A stretch of DNA of 64,000 bases from Anthropogastromicrobium sp050944455. GTDB taxonomy: Bacteria; Bacillota; Clostridia; Lachnospirales; Lachnospiraceae. The notes under the pieces were generated by a model that had not been told where the DNA came from, did not search any database, and saw only the letters and a program-made list of their open reading frames with translations. The position numbers were made by a program, and so were the translations under genes. This document shows positions 9,279 to 17,547 of this stretch, in pieces. The DNA is taken from positions 1 through 64,000 of the forward strand of contig JBMNRC010000014.1 in NCBI GenBank assembly GCA_050944455.1. The letters are read 5' to 3'. Every line of letters starts with the position of its first letter. Position 1 is the first letter of the stretch.

Positions 9279-9848
9279 ATGAAACTGCTGATCGCTTCGG
9301 ATATCCATGGGTCGGCCTACTGGTGCGCAAAACTGGAGGAGGCTGTCGGGAAGGAAAATCCCGACAGGATCCTGCTTCTCGGGGACCTGCTGTACCACGG
9401 GCCCCGCAACGACCTTCCGCAGGGGTATTCGCCGAAGGAGACGGCGAAAATCCTCAACAGCTGGAAAGGCAGGGTTTTCTGCGTGCGGGGCAACTGCGAG
9501 GCCGAGGTGGACCAGATGATGCTGGACTTCCCGGTCCTGGCGGAATATTCGGTGATCCTTGCGGAGAACCGCGTGATATTCGCTACCCACGGCCACCATT
9601 ACAACATCGACGCGCTTCCGCCTCTTTCCCCCGGGGATATTCTTCTGTACGGCCACACCCATGTGCCGCTCTGCCGGAAGAAAGACGGCGTCCTCTGCCT
9701 GAACCCGGGGTCGGTTTCCCTGCCCAAAAACGGAAGCGGCCATCAGTACCTGCTCCTGGAAGACGGAATGCTCATGGCCGGAGACCTCGAAAAAGGAACG
9801 CTGTGGCAGAAGGAACTCCGCGGCCTTTTCGCTGAGCCGGAGGCGTAA
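9279..9848 (+). CDS. yfcE: YfcE/MJ0936-type phosphodiesterase
   Basis: Predicted 189-residue single-domain metallophosphoesterase. The motifs are ASDIHG at the N terminus, LGDLLYHGPRND, VRGNCEAEVD, THGHHYN and YGHTHVP. The pattern and length match the YfcE family, which hydrolyses phosphodiesters in vitro; its physiological substrate is not established. Two in-frame ATGs occur at 9273 and 9279. The GGGAGG site at 9264-9269 gives normal spacing only to 9279, so that start is preferred. The gene is monocistronic. Confidence 0.88.
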   Translation: MKLLIASDIHGSAYWCAKLEEAVGKENPDRILLLGDLLYHGPRNDLPQGYSPKETAKILNSWKGRVFCVRGNCEAEVDQMMLDFPVLAEYSVILAENRVIFATHGHHYNIDALPPLSPGDILLYGHTHVPLCRKKDGVLCLNPGSVSLPKNGSGHQYLLLEDGMLMAGDLEKGTLWQKELRGLFAEPEA

Positions 9849-9887
9849 AGACGGTTCGTCCCGCGGTTCTCCGGCTGCCGCGCAAAC

Positions 9888-9916
9888 TTTACAGGGTTTC
9901 GGGATTGTGTTATGAT
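9888..9916 (+). promoter_or_regulatory. Strong promoter for the lactonase-family gene
   Basis: TTTACA at 9888-9893, 17-base spacer, TATGAT at 9911-9916 with an extended TG at 9908-9909. It leaves an untranslated leader of about 140 bases. Confidence 0.7.
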
Positions 9917-9943
9917 TTGGAAAGCTGGGGAGCCCGGAACTCC

Positions 9944-10030
9944 TGCGGTTCCCGGTGCGCATTTCGTTCTGCGTGTATGCAAGGGACAGGATCCGCGCGG
10001 ATTGCGGTTCCCGGCGCACGCAAATCGTTC
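9944..10030 (+). repeat. Direct repeat in the lactonase leader
   Basis: TGCGGTTCCCGG plus a degenerate tail ending in TCGTTC occurs at 9944-9969 and again at 10003-10030, about 59 bases apart, entirely inside the leader. Confidence 0.6.
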
Positions 10031-10062
10031 ACGTTCAGCGGGGCAAACCCGCGGAGGTCGTT

Positions 10063-11124
10063 ATGGCTGAGAAATATGTCGCGTATGTGGGTTCCTATAC
10101 TTTCTACGGGAACAGCAAGGGCATTACCATTTATGATGTAGACACCGAGAAAAACTATTTCGTCAGGCGCAAAGAGATCGAAGTCAACAACTCGTCCTAC
10201 CTGACGTATTCGTACGATCACCGCTTTCTCTACACGATTGTGGACGAAGGCGTCACCGCTTTCCGCATTCTGCCGGACGGCGATCTCGAGCTGATCAACA
10301 CGGCCGGGATCCGCGGCATGCGGGGCTGCTACATCACGGTTGACAAGGAAAACAGATTCATGCTGGTCGCCGGCTACCACGACGGCAAGATGACAGTTCT
10401 GCGCATCCGCGAGGACGGAGGCGTCGGCGACATTGTTTCGGAAGTCTTCAACCGCGGCTACGGCAGCGTGGCGGAGAGAAATTTCCGCCCGCACGTGACC
10501 TGCGCGCAGTTCACACCCGACAATAACTTCATCCTGATGGTCGACATGGGTATCGACAACGTCAAGGTTTACAAGCTTGACCGCCAGACCGGGGAACTTC
10601 ACATGGTCGACATCATTCACTGCGAACTCAATTCCGCGCCGCGCTACGTCGCGTTCTCCGGCGATTCCCGCCATATGTACATGGTTCATCAGCTGAAGAA
10701 TTACATCACGGTTTACAACTACATCTACCATGAGGACTGCCCGGAATTCCAGTTCAAGCAGCTGGTTTCCACGCAGCCGAAGAAAAGCCAGACGGTCAAC
10801 GCGGCCGTGGCCCTGCGGTTCTCCCACGATTTCAGCCACGTCTTCTGCACCAACGCCGGCGACAACACCGTCGCGTGCTACGAGAGGGATCCGGAAAACG
10901 GACTGCTGTACAACCAGTTCATCCTTCCGGTGAGCGGGGATTATCCGAAGGAACTGGATATCTTTCCGGACAACAGGCACATCGTGAGCGTCAACCATGA
11001 CTCGAGCACGCTGACGTTCTTCACGGTCAACTACGAGAAGAAATATCTTGTGATGAACGGGCTTCCGCTCCGCGTGGACAACCCGAACGTCTGCAAGATC
11101 ATGAAACTGAGAGACGAAGAGTAA
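10063..11124 (+). CDS. Lactonase-family beta-propeller protein (6-phosphogluconolactonase-like)
   Basis: Predicted 353-residue beta-propeller with repeated blades of the YncE/Pgl type: an opening VAYVGSYT strand, then recurring patterns such as RFLYTI, RFMLVAG, NFILMVD, RHMYMVH and HIVSVNHDSSTL. This matches the lactonase family that includes the non-Zwf-linked 6-phosphogluconolactonase. Activity is inferred only from family membership. The ATG at 10063 follows GCGGAGG at 10051-10057; the in-frame codons before it lie in the leader. It has its own strong promoter and is followed by a separate ferredoxin promoter. Confidence 0.75.
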   Translation: MAEKYVAYVGSYTFYGNSKGITIYDVDTEKNYFVRRKEIEVNNSSYLTYSYDHRFLYTIVDEGVTAFRILPDGDLELINTAGIRGMRGCYITVDKENRFMLVAGYHDGKMTVLRIREDGGVGDIVSEVFNRGYGSVAERNFRPHVTCAQFTPDNNFILMVDMGIDNVKVYKLDRQTGELHMVDIIHCELNSAPRYVAFSGDSRHMYMVHQLKNYITVYNYIYHEDCPEFQFKQLVSTQPKKSQTVNAAVALRFSHDFSHVFCTNAGDNTVACYERDPENGLLYNQFILPVSGDYPKELDIFPDNRHIVSVNHDSSTLTFFTVNYEKKYLVMNGLPLRVDNPNVCKIMKLRDEE

Positions 11125-11132
11125 AGTTGCCC

Positions 11133-11161
11133 TTGCGCCGGTCTCAAAACTGTATTACAAT
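11133..11161 (+). promoter_or_regulatory. Promoter for the ferredoxin gene
   Basis: TTGCGC at 11133-11138, 17-base spacer, TACAAT at 11156-11161. Confidence 0.6.
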
Positions 11162-11221
11162 ACACGCACAACCCCGGAAATTGATCCGGATGTGCACAGC
11201 ATATTTTCAGGAGGTATAATT

Positions 11222-11395
11222 ATGGCTTACAAAATCAGTGATGACTGCATTTCCTGCGGCACCTGCCAGCCGGAGTGCCCGGTGGAAGCAATCTCTGAAG
11301 GAACCGATCACTATCAGATCGATCCGGAGAAGTGCATTTCCTGCGGCTCCTGCGCGTCCGTATGCCCGATGAGCGCCATTTCCGAAGAGAACTGA
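11222..11395 (+). CDS. Small 2[4Fe-4S] ferredoxin
   Basis: Predicted 57-residue clostridial-type ferredoxin. Two CxxCxxCxxxCP motifs, CISCGTCQPECPVEAI and CISCGSCASVCPMSAI, provide ligands for two cubane clusters. Length and spacing are typical. It is a low-potential electron carrier for anaerobic metabolism in the cytosol. The ATG at 11222 follows an excellent AGGAGG at 11209-11214. The gene has its own promoter and is followed by a strong hairpin, so it is probably a separate transcript. Confidence 0.95.
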   Translation: MAYKISDDCISCGTCQPECPVEAISEGTDHYQIDPEKCISCGSCASVCPMSAISEEN

Positions 11396-11439
11396 AGACA
11401 AATCAATATCTGCCTTAACAACAGTCTGCAATGATGACA

Positions 11440-11470
11440 GGCCGGGGAACCATCAGGGTTCCCCGGCCCA
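11440..11470 (+). terminator. Strong hairpin after the ferredoxin gene
   Basis: A perfect 12-bp stem (11440-11451 with 11457-11468), a 5-base loop, then CATTTCACTG. The T tract is poor, so it may be a leaky terminator or a 3'-end stabiliser. Confidence 0.6.
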
Positions 11471-11490
11471 TTTCACTGTCCGGGAGAGTA

Positions 11491-13200
11491 ATGAGAAGTA
11501 TTTTTCGAGCCCTGAAACCTTACGTCGGCCGCATGACGGTCGGATTTATTATCAAAGTGGCCGGCACAATCGCCGAACTGATGATTCCCTGGGCGCTGTC
11601 GGTGATGGTGGATGACGTCATTCCGAGAAGGAGCACCCGTGACGTCCTGCTGTGGGGCCTCGTGATGATCCTGTTCGCGTTTGCCGCGCTTGTCTGCAAC
11701 ATCGTCGCAAACCGGATGGCTTCGCTCGTGGCCCGCAACACTACCGAGCGCGTCCGGCTGCAGCTGTACAGCCGCATCAGTTTTCTGTCCCTCCGGCAGC
11801 AGGACGCCTACACGCTGCCTTCCCTCATCTCGAGAGCGACTTCGGACACTTACAACATTCACCAGTTCCTCGGCATGATGCAGAGGCTCGGCGTGCGCCA
11901 GCCGATCATGCTGATCGGCGGACTGGCCGTCACTTTCACGATGGACGCGCATCTCAGCCTGGTAATGGTATCGCTGCTGCCGTTTATGATTCTGTTCGTG
12001 TGGCTGTTCTGCACCAAAGGCGTGCCGATGTACCGCAAGGTGCAGGACGCGCTGGACCGCTTTATCCGCCTGGTGCGCGAGGACACCGCCGGAATCCGCG
12101 TGATCAAGGCCCTGTCCAAGACGCCGGAAGAGAAACGGAAATTTGAGAAGATCAACCATGAGGTTGTCGACAAGGACTTTCGCGCCGGCCTGGTGATGGG
12201 CGGGATGCGCCCGGTCGTCAGCATTATCCTCAATACCGGCATGGTCCTGGTCATCTATTTCGGCGCCGTGAGAGTCAACGGCGGGCAGACAAAGCCCGGC
12301 GTCGTCATGGCGTTCCTGTCTTATGTGACGATCATCCTGAACTCTATTCTTTTCCTGTCCCGCCTGTTCATCAGCTACTCCAGGGCGAGCGCTTCCGCGG
12401 ACAGAATCGAGGAAGTGCTGAATACGCCGGAGGATCTTCTGATCGAGCAGAAGGAACGCCGGGACTTTTCCGCGCACATCGTGTTCGACCAGGTCAGCTT
12501 CGGCTATGAGGAGTCTGACTGCGTCAGGGACATCAGTTTTGACGTTCCGCACGGCACCACCCTGGGCATTATCGGGGCGACCGGCTCCGGCAAAACCACG
12601 ATTGTCAACCTGCTCATGCGCTATTACGATCCGCAGGCCGGAGCGGTGTTCATCGACGGCCTGGATGTGCGGGCCTATCCTTCCGCGCAGCTGATGACCA
12701 AATTCGGGGCGGTGTTCCAGAACGACGTCATCTTCCATGACACGATCCGGGAAAACATCCGCTTCGGGAGAAATATTTCCGACGAGGAAATTATGAAAGC
12801 CGTGAAGTGCGCGCAGGCGGATGACTTTGTCAGCGAGTACGGGCTCGACTACATGTGCGCGATCCGCGGCATGAACCTGTCGGGCGGGCAGAAGCAGCGC
12901 ATCCTGATCGCGAGAGCCCTGGCCGGAAGGCCCGAGATCCTGATTTTCGACGACGCTTCCAGCGCCCTGGATTACGCGACCGACGCAAGGCTGCGCGCGG
13001 CGATCCGCCAGAACTACGGCAAAATCACCACGATTATCGTGGCGCAGCGCATCAGCACCATCATGTACGCCGACCGCATCCTGGTGCTGGACGAAGGCAG
13101 GATTATCGGGGACGGTACGCACCGCGAACTGATGCAGACCTGCAGCGTGTACCGTGAGATCAGCGATACGCAGATGGGAAGGGGTGAGATTGATGCCTGA
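11491..13200 (+). CDS. Heterodimeric ABC exporter, subunit with degenerate catalytic residues
   Basis: Predicted 569-residue type IV ABC exporter half-transporter: six membrane helices (about residues 1-310) and a C-terminal nucleotide-binding domain. Walker A GATGSGKTT is at about 361-369 and the signature LSGGQKQR at about 463-470. The Walker B region reads IFDD, with Asp488 where the catalytic Glu is expected. The H-switch His is Gln519 (VAQR). Its own ATP site is therefore degenerate, while its signature motif is canonical. The ATG at 11491 follows GGGAGAG and excludes the upstream hairpin. It overlaps the next gene by 8 bases. The substrate is not predictable; multidrug or lipid export is usual for the family. 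Confidence 0.92.
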   Translation: MRSIFRALKPYVGRMTVGFIIKVAGTIAELMIPWALSVMVDDVIPRRSTRDVLLWGLVMILFAFAALVCNIVANRMASLVARNTTERVRLQLYSRISFLSLRQQDAYTLPSLISRATSDTYNIHQFLGMMQRLGVRQPIMLIGGLAVTFTMDAHLSLVMVSLLPFMILFVWLFCTKGVPMYRKVQDALDRFIRLVREDTAGIRVIKALSKTPEEKRKFEKINHEVVDKDFRAGLVMGGMRPVVSIILNTGMVLVIYFGAVRVNGGQTKPGVVMAFLSYVTIILNSILFLSRLFISYSRASASADRIEEVLNTPEDLLIEQKERRDFSAHIVFDQVSFGYEESDCVRDISFDVPHGTTLGIIGATGSGKTTIVNLLMRYYDPQAGAVFIDGLDVRAYPSAQLMTKFGAVFQNDVIFHDTIRENIRFGRNISDEEIMKAVKCAQADDFVSEYGLDYMCAIRGMNLSGGQKQRILIARALAGRPEILIFDDASSALDYATDARLRAAIRQNYGKITTIIVAQRISTIMYADRILVLDEGRIIGDGTHRELMQTCSVYREISDTQMGRGEIDA

Positions 13201-15112
13201 AACGGAAGAAAAGAGAATCAACCATGATCTCACTCTCGAGGAGATCGAACGCCGCTGCCGCGAACACCAGAAGGAAAATGAAAAACGCAATATCGCCGCA
13301 GAGTGCCGCACAATCTCCAGAATCCAGCGCGAAAAGAACAAGGAAGTGATCAACCGGCTCGGCGGACGCTCCAGCCCTGTCGTCAGAAGGCTCGTGAAGT
13401 ACATGCTGCGCTACAAGTGGCTGCTGCTTCTGGCCATCACGCTTTCCGTGACAGGCAACCTGCTTTCCCTGGCCGGCCCGCGCCTTTCCGGTAAAGCGGT
13501 CGACGCCATGACAGGCGGTGTCGGAGCTGTCGATTTCGGCGTTGTCCTCCGCTGCTGCCAGCTGATGCTGGTCCTGTACGTCACGTCAGGCGTCCTTTCC
13601 TATCTGCTTCAGGTAGTCATGCAGCATATGACGCGAAAGATCGTGGCGAACATGCGGTCGGAGATCTTCAACCACCTGCTGTCGCTCCCGGTTTCCTTTT
13701 ACGACAGCCACTCTTCGGGCGACATCATCAGCCGCATCACCTACGATGTGGATACGATCAACACCAGCCTGTCGAACGACGTCATCTCCCTGTTCACCAG
13801 CGCGATCACCGTCGTCGGCTCCCTGGTGATGATGCTCACGATTTCACCGAAACTCTGCCTGGTGTTCGCAGTGACCGTGCCGATTTCCATTGTCGCGACG
13901 ATCTCCCTGGCCAGGCTCACGCGGCCGCTGTTCCAGGCCCGCTCCGGAAAGCTGGGAGAGATGAACGGCGTCGTGGAGGAAATGTTTTCGGGGCAGAAGA
14001 GCCTGAAAGCCTACCATCAGGAGGTCAATTCCATTTACCGTTTCCAGAAAAAGAACGAGGAGGCGGTTGACGCCTACTACCGGGCCGATTACATGAGCGC
14101 GATGACGGGGCCGACGGTCAACCTGGTCAACAACATTTCGCTGGTTATGGTTACCGTGTTCGGCTCCCTGATGTTCCTGAAAAATCAGATCACCCTGGGC
14201 AGCATTTCCTCGTTTGTGCTGTATTCCCGCAAGTTCACGGGCCCGATCAACGAGTCGGCGAACATCATCAGCGAGCTGCAGAGCGTCCTTGCCGCCGGGG
14301 AGCGCGTTTTCAGGCTGATCGACGAGCTGCCGGAAAAGCCTGACGACGAGAAGGCAATAGTGCTGCAGAAAGTGTACGGGGAAGTGGAATTCAGGCATGT
14401 CAATTTTTCGTACACGCCGGAGAAACCGCTGATCCATGATTTCAATCTGAAAGCGGAACCCGGAAAAACGGTCGCGATCGTCGGGCCGACCGGAGCCGGA
14501 AAAACGACGATCATCAACCTGCTGATGCGCTTTTACGACATCGACAGCGGCGAGATCCTGGTGGACGGGCACGAGACGCGCATGGTCACCAGGGACAGCC
14601 TGCGCAGGCAGTTCGCGATGGTGCTGCAGGATACGTGGCTGTTCTACGGCACGATATACGAAAACCTGGCCTACGGAAACCCGAAGGCCACCAGGGAGGA
14701 CGTCATCGAGGCGTGCAAGGCGGCGAAGATCCACAATTACATCATGCGCCTGCCGAAGCAGTACGATACCATCCTGACGGATGAGGGAACCAACATTTCC
14801 AAGGGACAGAAGCAGCTGCTGACCATCGCGAGAGCGATGCTCCTGAACGCGCCGATGCTGATACTGGACGAAGCGACCTCCAACGTGGATACCCGCACCG
14901 AAATCCAGATCCAGGCGGCGATGGCGGAACTGATGAAGGGGAAGACCTGCTTTGTGATTGCCCACAGGCTTTCGACGATCCGGAACGCGGATACGATTCT
15001 GGTCGTGAAGGACGGCGGGATCGTGGAACAGGGGAAACATGATGAACTGATGGCCAAGAACGGCGAGTACCGGAAACTGTACGACGCGCAGTTCGCCGGC
15101 CAGACGATCTGA
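13193..15112 (+). CDS. Heterodimeric ABC exporter, partner subunit with catalytic NBD
   Basis: Predicted 639-residue half-transporter. A charged N-terminal extension of about 65 residues precedes six membrane helices. The NBD has Walker A GPTGAGKTT at 431-439, Walker B LILDEAT with catalytic Glu560 and H-switch His591. Its signature is altered (ISKGQKQ, residues 535-541). Because sites form between one subunit's Walker motifs and the other's signature, this subunit's Walker A/B pairs with the canonical signature of the first subunit to give the active site. Its altered signature completes the degenerate site. This mirrors known heterodimeric exporters. The start at 13193 follows AAGGGGTGAG and overlaps the first gene's end. 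Confidence 0.93.
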   Translation: MPETEEKRINHDLTLEEIERRCREHQKENEKRNIAAECRTISRIQREKNKEVINRLGGRSSPVVRRLVKYMLRYKWLLLLAITLSVTGNLLSLAGPRLSGKAVDAMTGGVGAVDFGVVLRCCQLMLVLYVTSGVLSYLLQVVMQHMTRKIVANMRSEIFNHLLSLPVSFYDSHSSGDIISRITYDVDTINTSLSNDVISLFTSAITVVGSLVMMLTISPKLCLVFAVTVPISIVATISLARLTRPLFQARSGKLGEMNGVVEEMFSGQKSLKAYHQEVNSIYRFQKKNEEAVDAYYRADYMSAMTGPTVNLVNNISLVMVTVFGSLMFLKNQITLGSISSFVLYSRKFTGPINESANIISELQSVLAAGERVFRLIDELPEKPDDEKAIVLQKVYGEVEFRHVNFSYTPEKPLIHDFNLKAEPGKTVAIVGPTGAGKTTIINLLMRFYDIDSGEILVDGHETRMVTRDSLRRQFAMVLQDTWLFYGTIYENLAYGNPKATREDVIEACKAAKIHNYIMRLPKQYDTILTDEGTNISKGQKQLLTIARAMLLNAPMLILDEATSNVDTRTEIQIQAAMAELMKGKTCFVIAHRLSTIRNADTILVVKDGGIVEQGKHDELMAKNGEYRKLYDAQFAGQTI

Positions 15113-15134
15113 AAAAGAACGCAAAATGGACAGC

Positions 15135-15184
15135 CCCGGCTGTGACGGCGCGAAAAATGCGCCGGCGCGGCCGGGACTTTTCTC
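15135..15184 (+). terminator. Terminator of the ABC exporter operon
   Basis: Nested hairpin: outer CCCGGC (15135-15140) with GCCGGG (15170-15175), inner GGCGC/GCGCC arms, followed by ACTTTTCTC. Confidence 0.6.
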
Positions 15185-15305
15185 GATTCATGCCATTTCT
15201 CCCTGGAGATCGTCTGTTTCAAGGCGGAAAGCTGACGCGGCAGCCGCCGCGGCCGGGGAGAAAAGAATACTGGCTCCGGACTGCCTGCGGTATGCCGCCG
15301 GCAGC

Positions 15306-15337
15306 AAAAAAAGAAGCCGCGGCATCTGCCGCGGCTT
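15306..15337 (-). terminator. Terminator of the tRNA-Gln gene
   Basis: On the minus strand, an 11-bp perfect stem (15327-15337 with 15314-15324), a 2-base minimal loop and then a run of T (A-rich 15306-15312 on the plus strand). Confidence 0.8.
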
Positions 15338-15344
15338 TGATGAG

Positions 15345-15417
15345 CAGCGCTAACAGGATTCGAACCTGTACAATGATGGAGTCAGAGTCCACTGCCTTAC
15401 CGTTTGGCTATAGCGCT
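15345..15417 (-). tRNA. tRNA-Gln (anticodon CUG)
   Basis: The minus strand folds into a 73-base cloverleaf. The acceptor stem is AGCGCTA/TAGCGCT with a G discriminator, and the anticodon stem is TGGA/TCCA around the loop CTCTGAC (anticodon CTG). The T arm is ACAGG TTCGAAT CCTGT. CCA is not encoded. It stands alone with its own promoter and terminator, opposite in direction to its neighbours. Confidence 0.93.
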
Positions 15418-15435
15418 GTGCCTGGAACGCCAATT

Positions 15436-15464
15436 ATAATAAACCTATATCAGGGTCTTGTCAA
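15436..15464 (-). promoter_or_regulatory. Promoter of the tRNA-Gln gene
   Basis: Minus-strand TTGACA (15459-15464), 17-base spacer, TATTAT (15436-15441), ending 19 bases before the mature 5' end. Near-consensus, as expected for a stable RNA gene. Confidence 0.8.
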
Positions 15465-15519
15465 GCCCTTTTCAGCAAAATATTTGAACACCTTGTTCCT
15501 TTCGGATTGTTTTGCGTTA

Positions 15520-15528
15520 TGTTATACT
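15520..15528 (+). promoter_or_regulatory. Extended -10 promoter for the thioesterase gene
   Basis: TGtTATACT at 15520-15528. A leader of about 185 bases follows, with a small ATGCC/GGCAT hairpin just before the AGGAGG at 15705-15710. Confidence 0.5.
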
Positions 15529-15715
15529 CTGCATATGTCCGGATGAGGTATCGGCTCAGACGCAGAGACGGGGAAGTCAGGACTGCCGGGGACAGCCTGA
15601 AGACTGAAACCGGTCTGACCGGCCCCGGAAGGCCTGAAAGAGCTGGGCGGCCAACGAGACCGCCTGAGGCGTCCGCATCGCGGGCATGCCGGAAGTCTGG
15701 CATCAGGAGGCATTC

Positions 15716-16432
15716 ATGTATTCTTTTGAAAGCAGGGTACGTTACAGCGAAGTCGATGAGAATGGACTTCTGTCGATCATCGGCATAATGAATTATCTGC
15801 AGGACTGCTCCACTTTCCAGTCCGAACATATCGGAAGGGGCATCCGCTGGCTGCAGGAGCATGACCGCGCGTGGCTGGTGACGGGATGGAAGATCTCCAT
15901 TTTGAGGCGTCCGGAACTGACAGAGAAAATCAGGTTGTCAACCCGGCCATATCAATACCGCGGGATTCTGGGCCTTCGATATTTTGACATCCGGAGTGCG
16001 GACACGAATGAACTTCTCGTCGGGGCGGATTCAGCCTGGTGCTATACCCAGCCCTCTACCGGAAAGCCGGTGAGAATCACGCCAGAGGATATCGATCCAT
16101 ACCTGCCTGTCGATGAGATGCCGGAAGGCTGCGGAATGAAGAACCGCAAGATCGCCGTCCCGGACAGCGGTACGCCGCTGGCTCCCTTTGTGATCCAGCG
16201 GACGCATCTGGATACCAACCATCATGTCAACAACGCCCAGTATGTGGAGATGGCGCGGGATTGTCTTCCCGAGGGCTTTTCCTACAGCGGTATCCAGGTC
16301 CAGTATCTTGCCCAGGCGCATCTGGGGGATACGGTGGTTCCGGTGCTGTACAGGGAAGAAAACCGTATGACGGTGTCGCTCGGTGACGGCAGCGGTACAG
16401 TATACGCGATAGTGGCATTCAGTGAGAGATAA
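15716..16432 (+). CDS. Acyl-ACP thioesterase
   Basis: Predicted 238-residue double hot-dog thioesterase that releases fatty acids from acyl-ACP. The N-terminal half has the RYSEVDENGLLSIIGIMNYLQD hot-dog helix region. The second half has the catalytic D-x-N-x-H pattern (Asp166, Asn168, His170 within HLDTNHHVNNAQYVEMA) and a following Glu. Length matches bacterial acyl-ACP thioesterases. The ATG at 15716 follows AGGAGG at 15705-15710. Probably cytosolic, setting chain length or scavenging acyl groups. It is monocistronic from its own promoter. Confidence 0.9.
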   Translation: MYSFESRVRYSEVDENGLLSIIGIMNYLQDCSTFQSEHIGRGIRWLQEHDRAWLVTGWKISILRRPELTEKIRLSTRPYQYRGILGLRYFDIRSADTNELLVGADSAWCYTQPSTGKPVRITPEDIDPYLPVDEMPEGCGMKNRKIAVPDSGTPLAPFVIQRTHLDTNHHVNNAQYVEMARDCLPEGFSYSGIQVQYLAQAHLGDTVVPVLYREENRMTVSLGDGSGTVYAIVAFSER

Positions 16433-16687
16433 TGCAGAAACTACTGTCTGGCAGGATGTCTGGCGGGCAGTACCGCGGAATCTGTTTTGAAGGACGGTCC
16501 GCATAACCAGAAGCTTTCCCGCGCAGGCTCGCTGCGGGCTGTCTGTTGTGGCATGCCCGCGGAATCGGAAATCATATTCCGCTGGAGGCAGCGCGAATCC
16601 CCCGGAGCCTGTCGTGATAAGGAAAGTTCCGAACGGACGGAATGTGGCACGGAAAACTGTGCCGTCAGAAGAGAACGGAGTAAAAAC

Positions 16688-17536
16688 ATGATTGAAATCG
16701 GAAGAATGCAGACGCTTAAAATACTGAGAATCCGGAAGCCCGGAGCTTTTCTCGGCGCAGCGGACAGTGAAGCCGGAGGAGAAGAAGAATCTGTGCTGCT
16801 GCCCGGAAGGCAGATCCCGGAAGGCGCTAAGGAGGGCGACAGCATTGAGGTTTTTGTCTATCTGGATTCCTCGGACCGCAAAATCGCCACGACAGCCAGA
16901 CCGGCCATCACCCTGGATTCCGGCCTCGCCGTCCTCACGGTGAAAGATACGTCGAAAATCGGAGCTTTTCTGGACTGGGGCCTGGAGAAGGACCTGTTTC
17001 TTCCCTTCAAGGAGCAGGCTCCGCGCGTCCGCCGCGGAGACCGCTGCCTTGTGCGCCTGTATGTGGACCGGAGCGGACGCCTGTGCGCGTCCATGAAAAT
17101 CTATGATTATCTCAGCGCCGAAAGCCCGTATCAGAAGAACGACGAAGTGAAGGGATTCGTGTACCGTGTCAATCCGGAGATCGGCGTATTTGTCGCGGTT
17201 GACGAAAAATATTACGGGATGGTTCCGATCCGGGAAGTTTACGAGCGCATCGGATACGGCGAGGAGGTCACCGCCCGTGTGACGGAAGTGCGCCAGGACG
17301 GAAAACTGAATCTTTCCCTCCGGGAGAAGGCTTACCTGCAGATCGCCGATGACGCGGACACTGTGATGAAGGCGATCTCCATGTACGGAGGAGTCCTTCC
17401 GTTCAGCGAGAATTCATCCCCCGAACTGATCCGGAGGGAACTTCATATGAGCAAGGGATCTTTCAAGAGAGCGCTCGGACACCTGCTCAAGGAAAAGAAA
17501 ATCGAGATACTGCCGGACAGCGTCCGGAAAATCTGA
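16688..17536 (+). CDS. cvfB: CvfB-like S1 RNA-binding protein
   Basis: Predicted 282-residue protein. An N-terminal S1-like domain (about 1-65) is followed by two more S1 domains around 75-135 (GAFLDWGLEKDLFLPF) and 145-215 (GVFVAVDEKYYGMVP). A C-terminal winged helix follows at about 225-282 (LIRRELHMSKGSFKRALGHL). This order is that of CvfB/YitL, an RNA-binding regulator linked to virulence and gene expression in Gram-positives. The ATG at 16688 follows GGAG at 16676-16679; the longer reading frame upstream has no homologous look. It is 11 bases upstream of the CPBP gene, hence one operon. Confidence 0.88.
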   Translation: MIEIGRMQTLKILRIRKPGAFLGAADSEAGGEEESVLLPGRQIPEGAKEGDSIEVFVYLDSSDRKIATTARPAITLDSGLAVLTVKDTSKIGAFLDWGLEKDLFLPFKEQAPRVRRGDRCLVRLYVDRSGRLCASMKIYDYLSAESPYQKNDEVKGFVYRVNPEIGVFVAVDEKYYGMVPIREVYERIGYGEEVTARVTEVRQDGKLNLSLREKAYLQIADDADTVMKAISMYGGVLPFSENSSPELIRRELHMSKGSFKRALGHLLKEKKIEILPDSVRKI

Positions 17537-17547
17537 GAGGACAGACC

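Noticed and set aside
9923..10062. Known riboswitch in the lactonase leader
   Set aside because: No conserved core of any riboswitch class that I know could be matched; kept only as a leader with repeats.
16487..16687. N-terminal extension of CvfB by 67 residues
   Set aside because: The extension has no homologous look, and a GGAG site sits correctly before the ATG at 16688.
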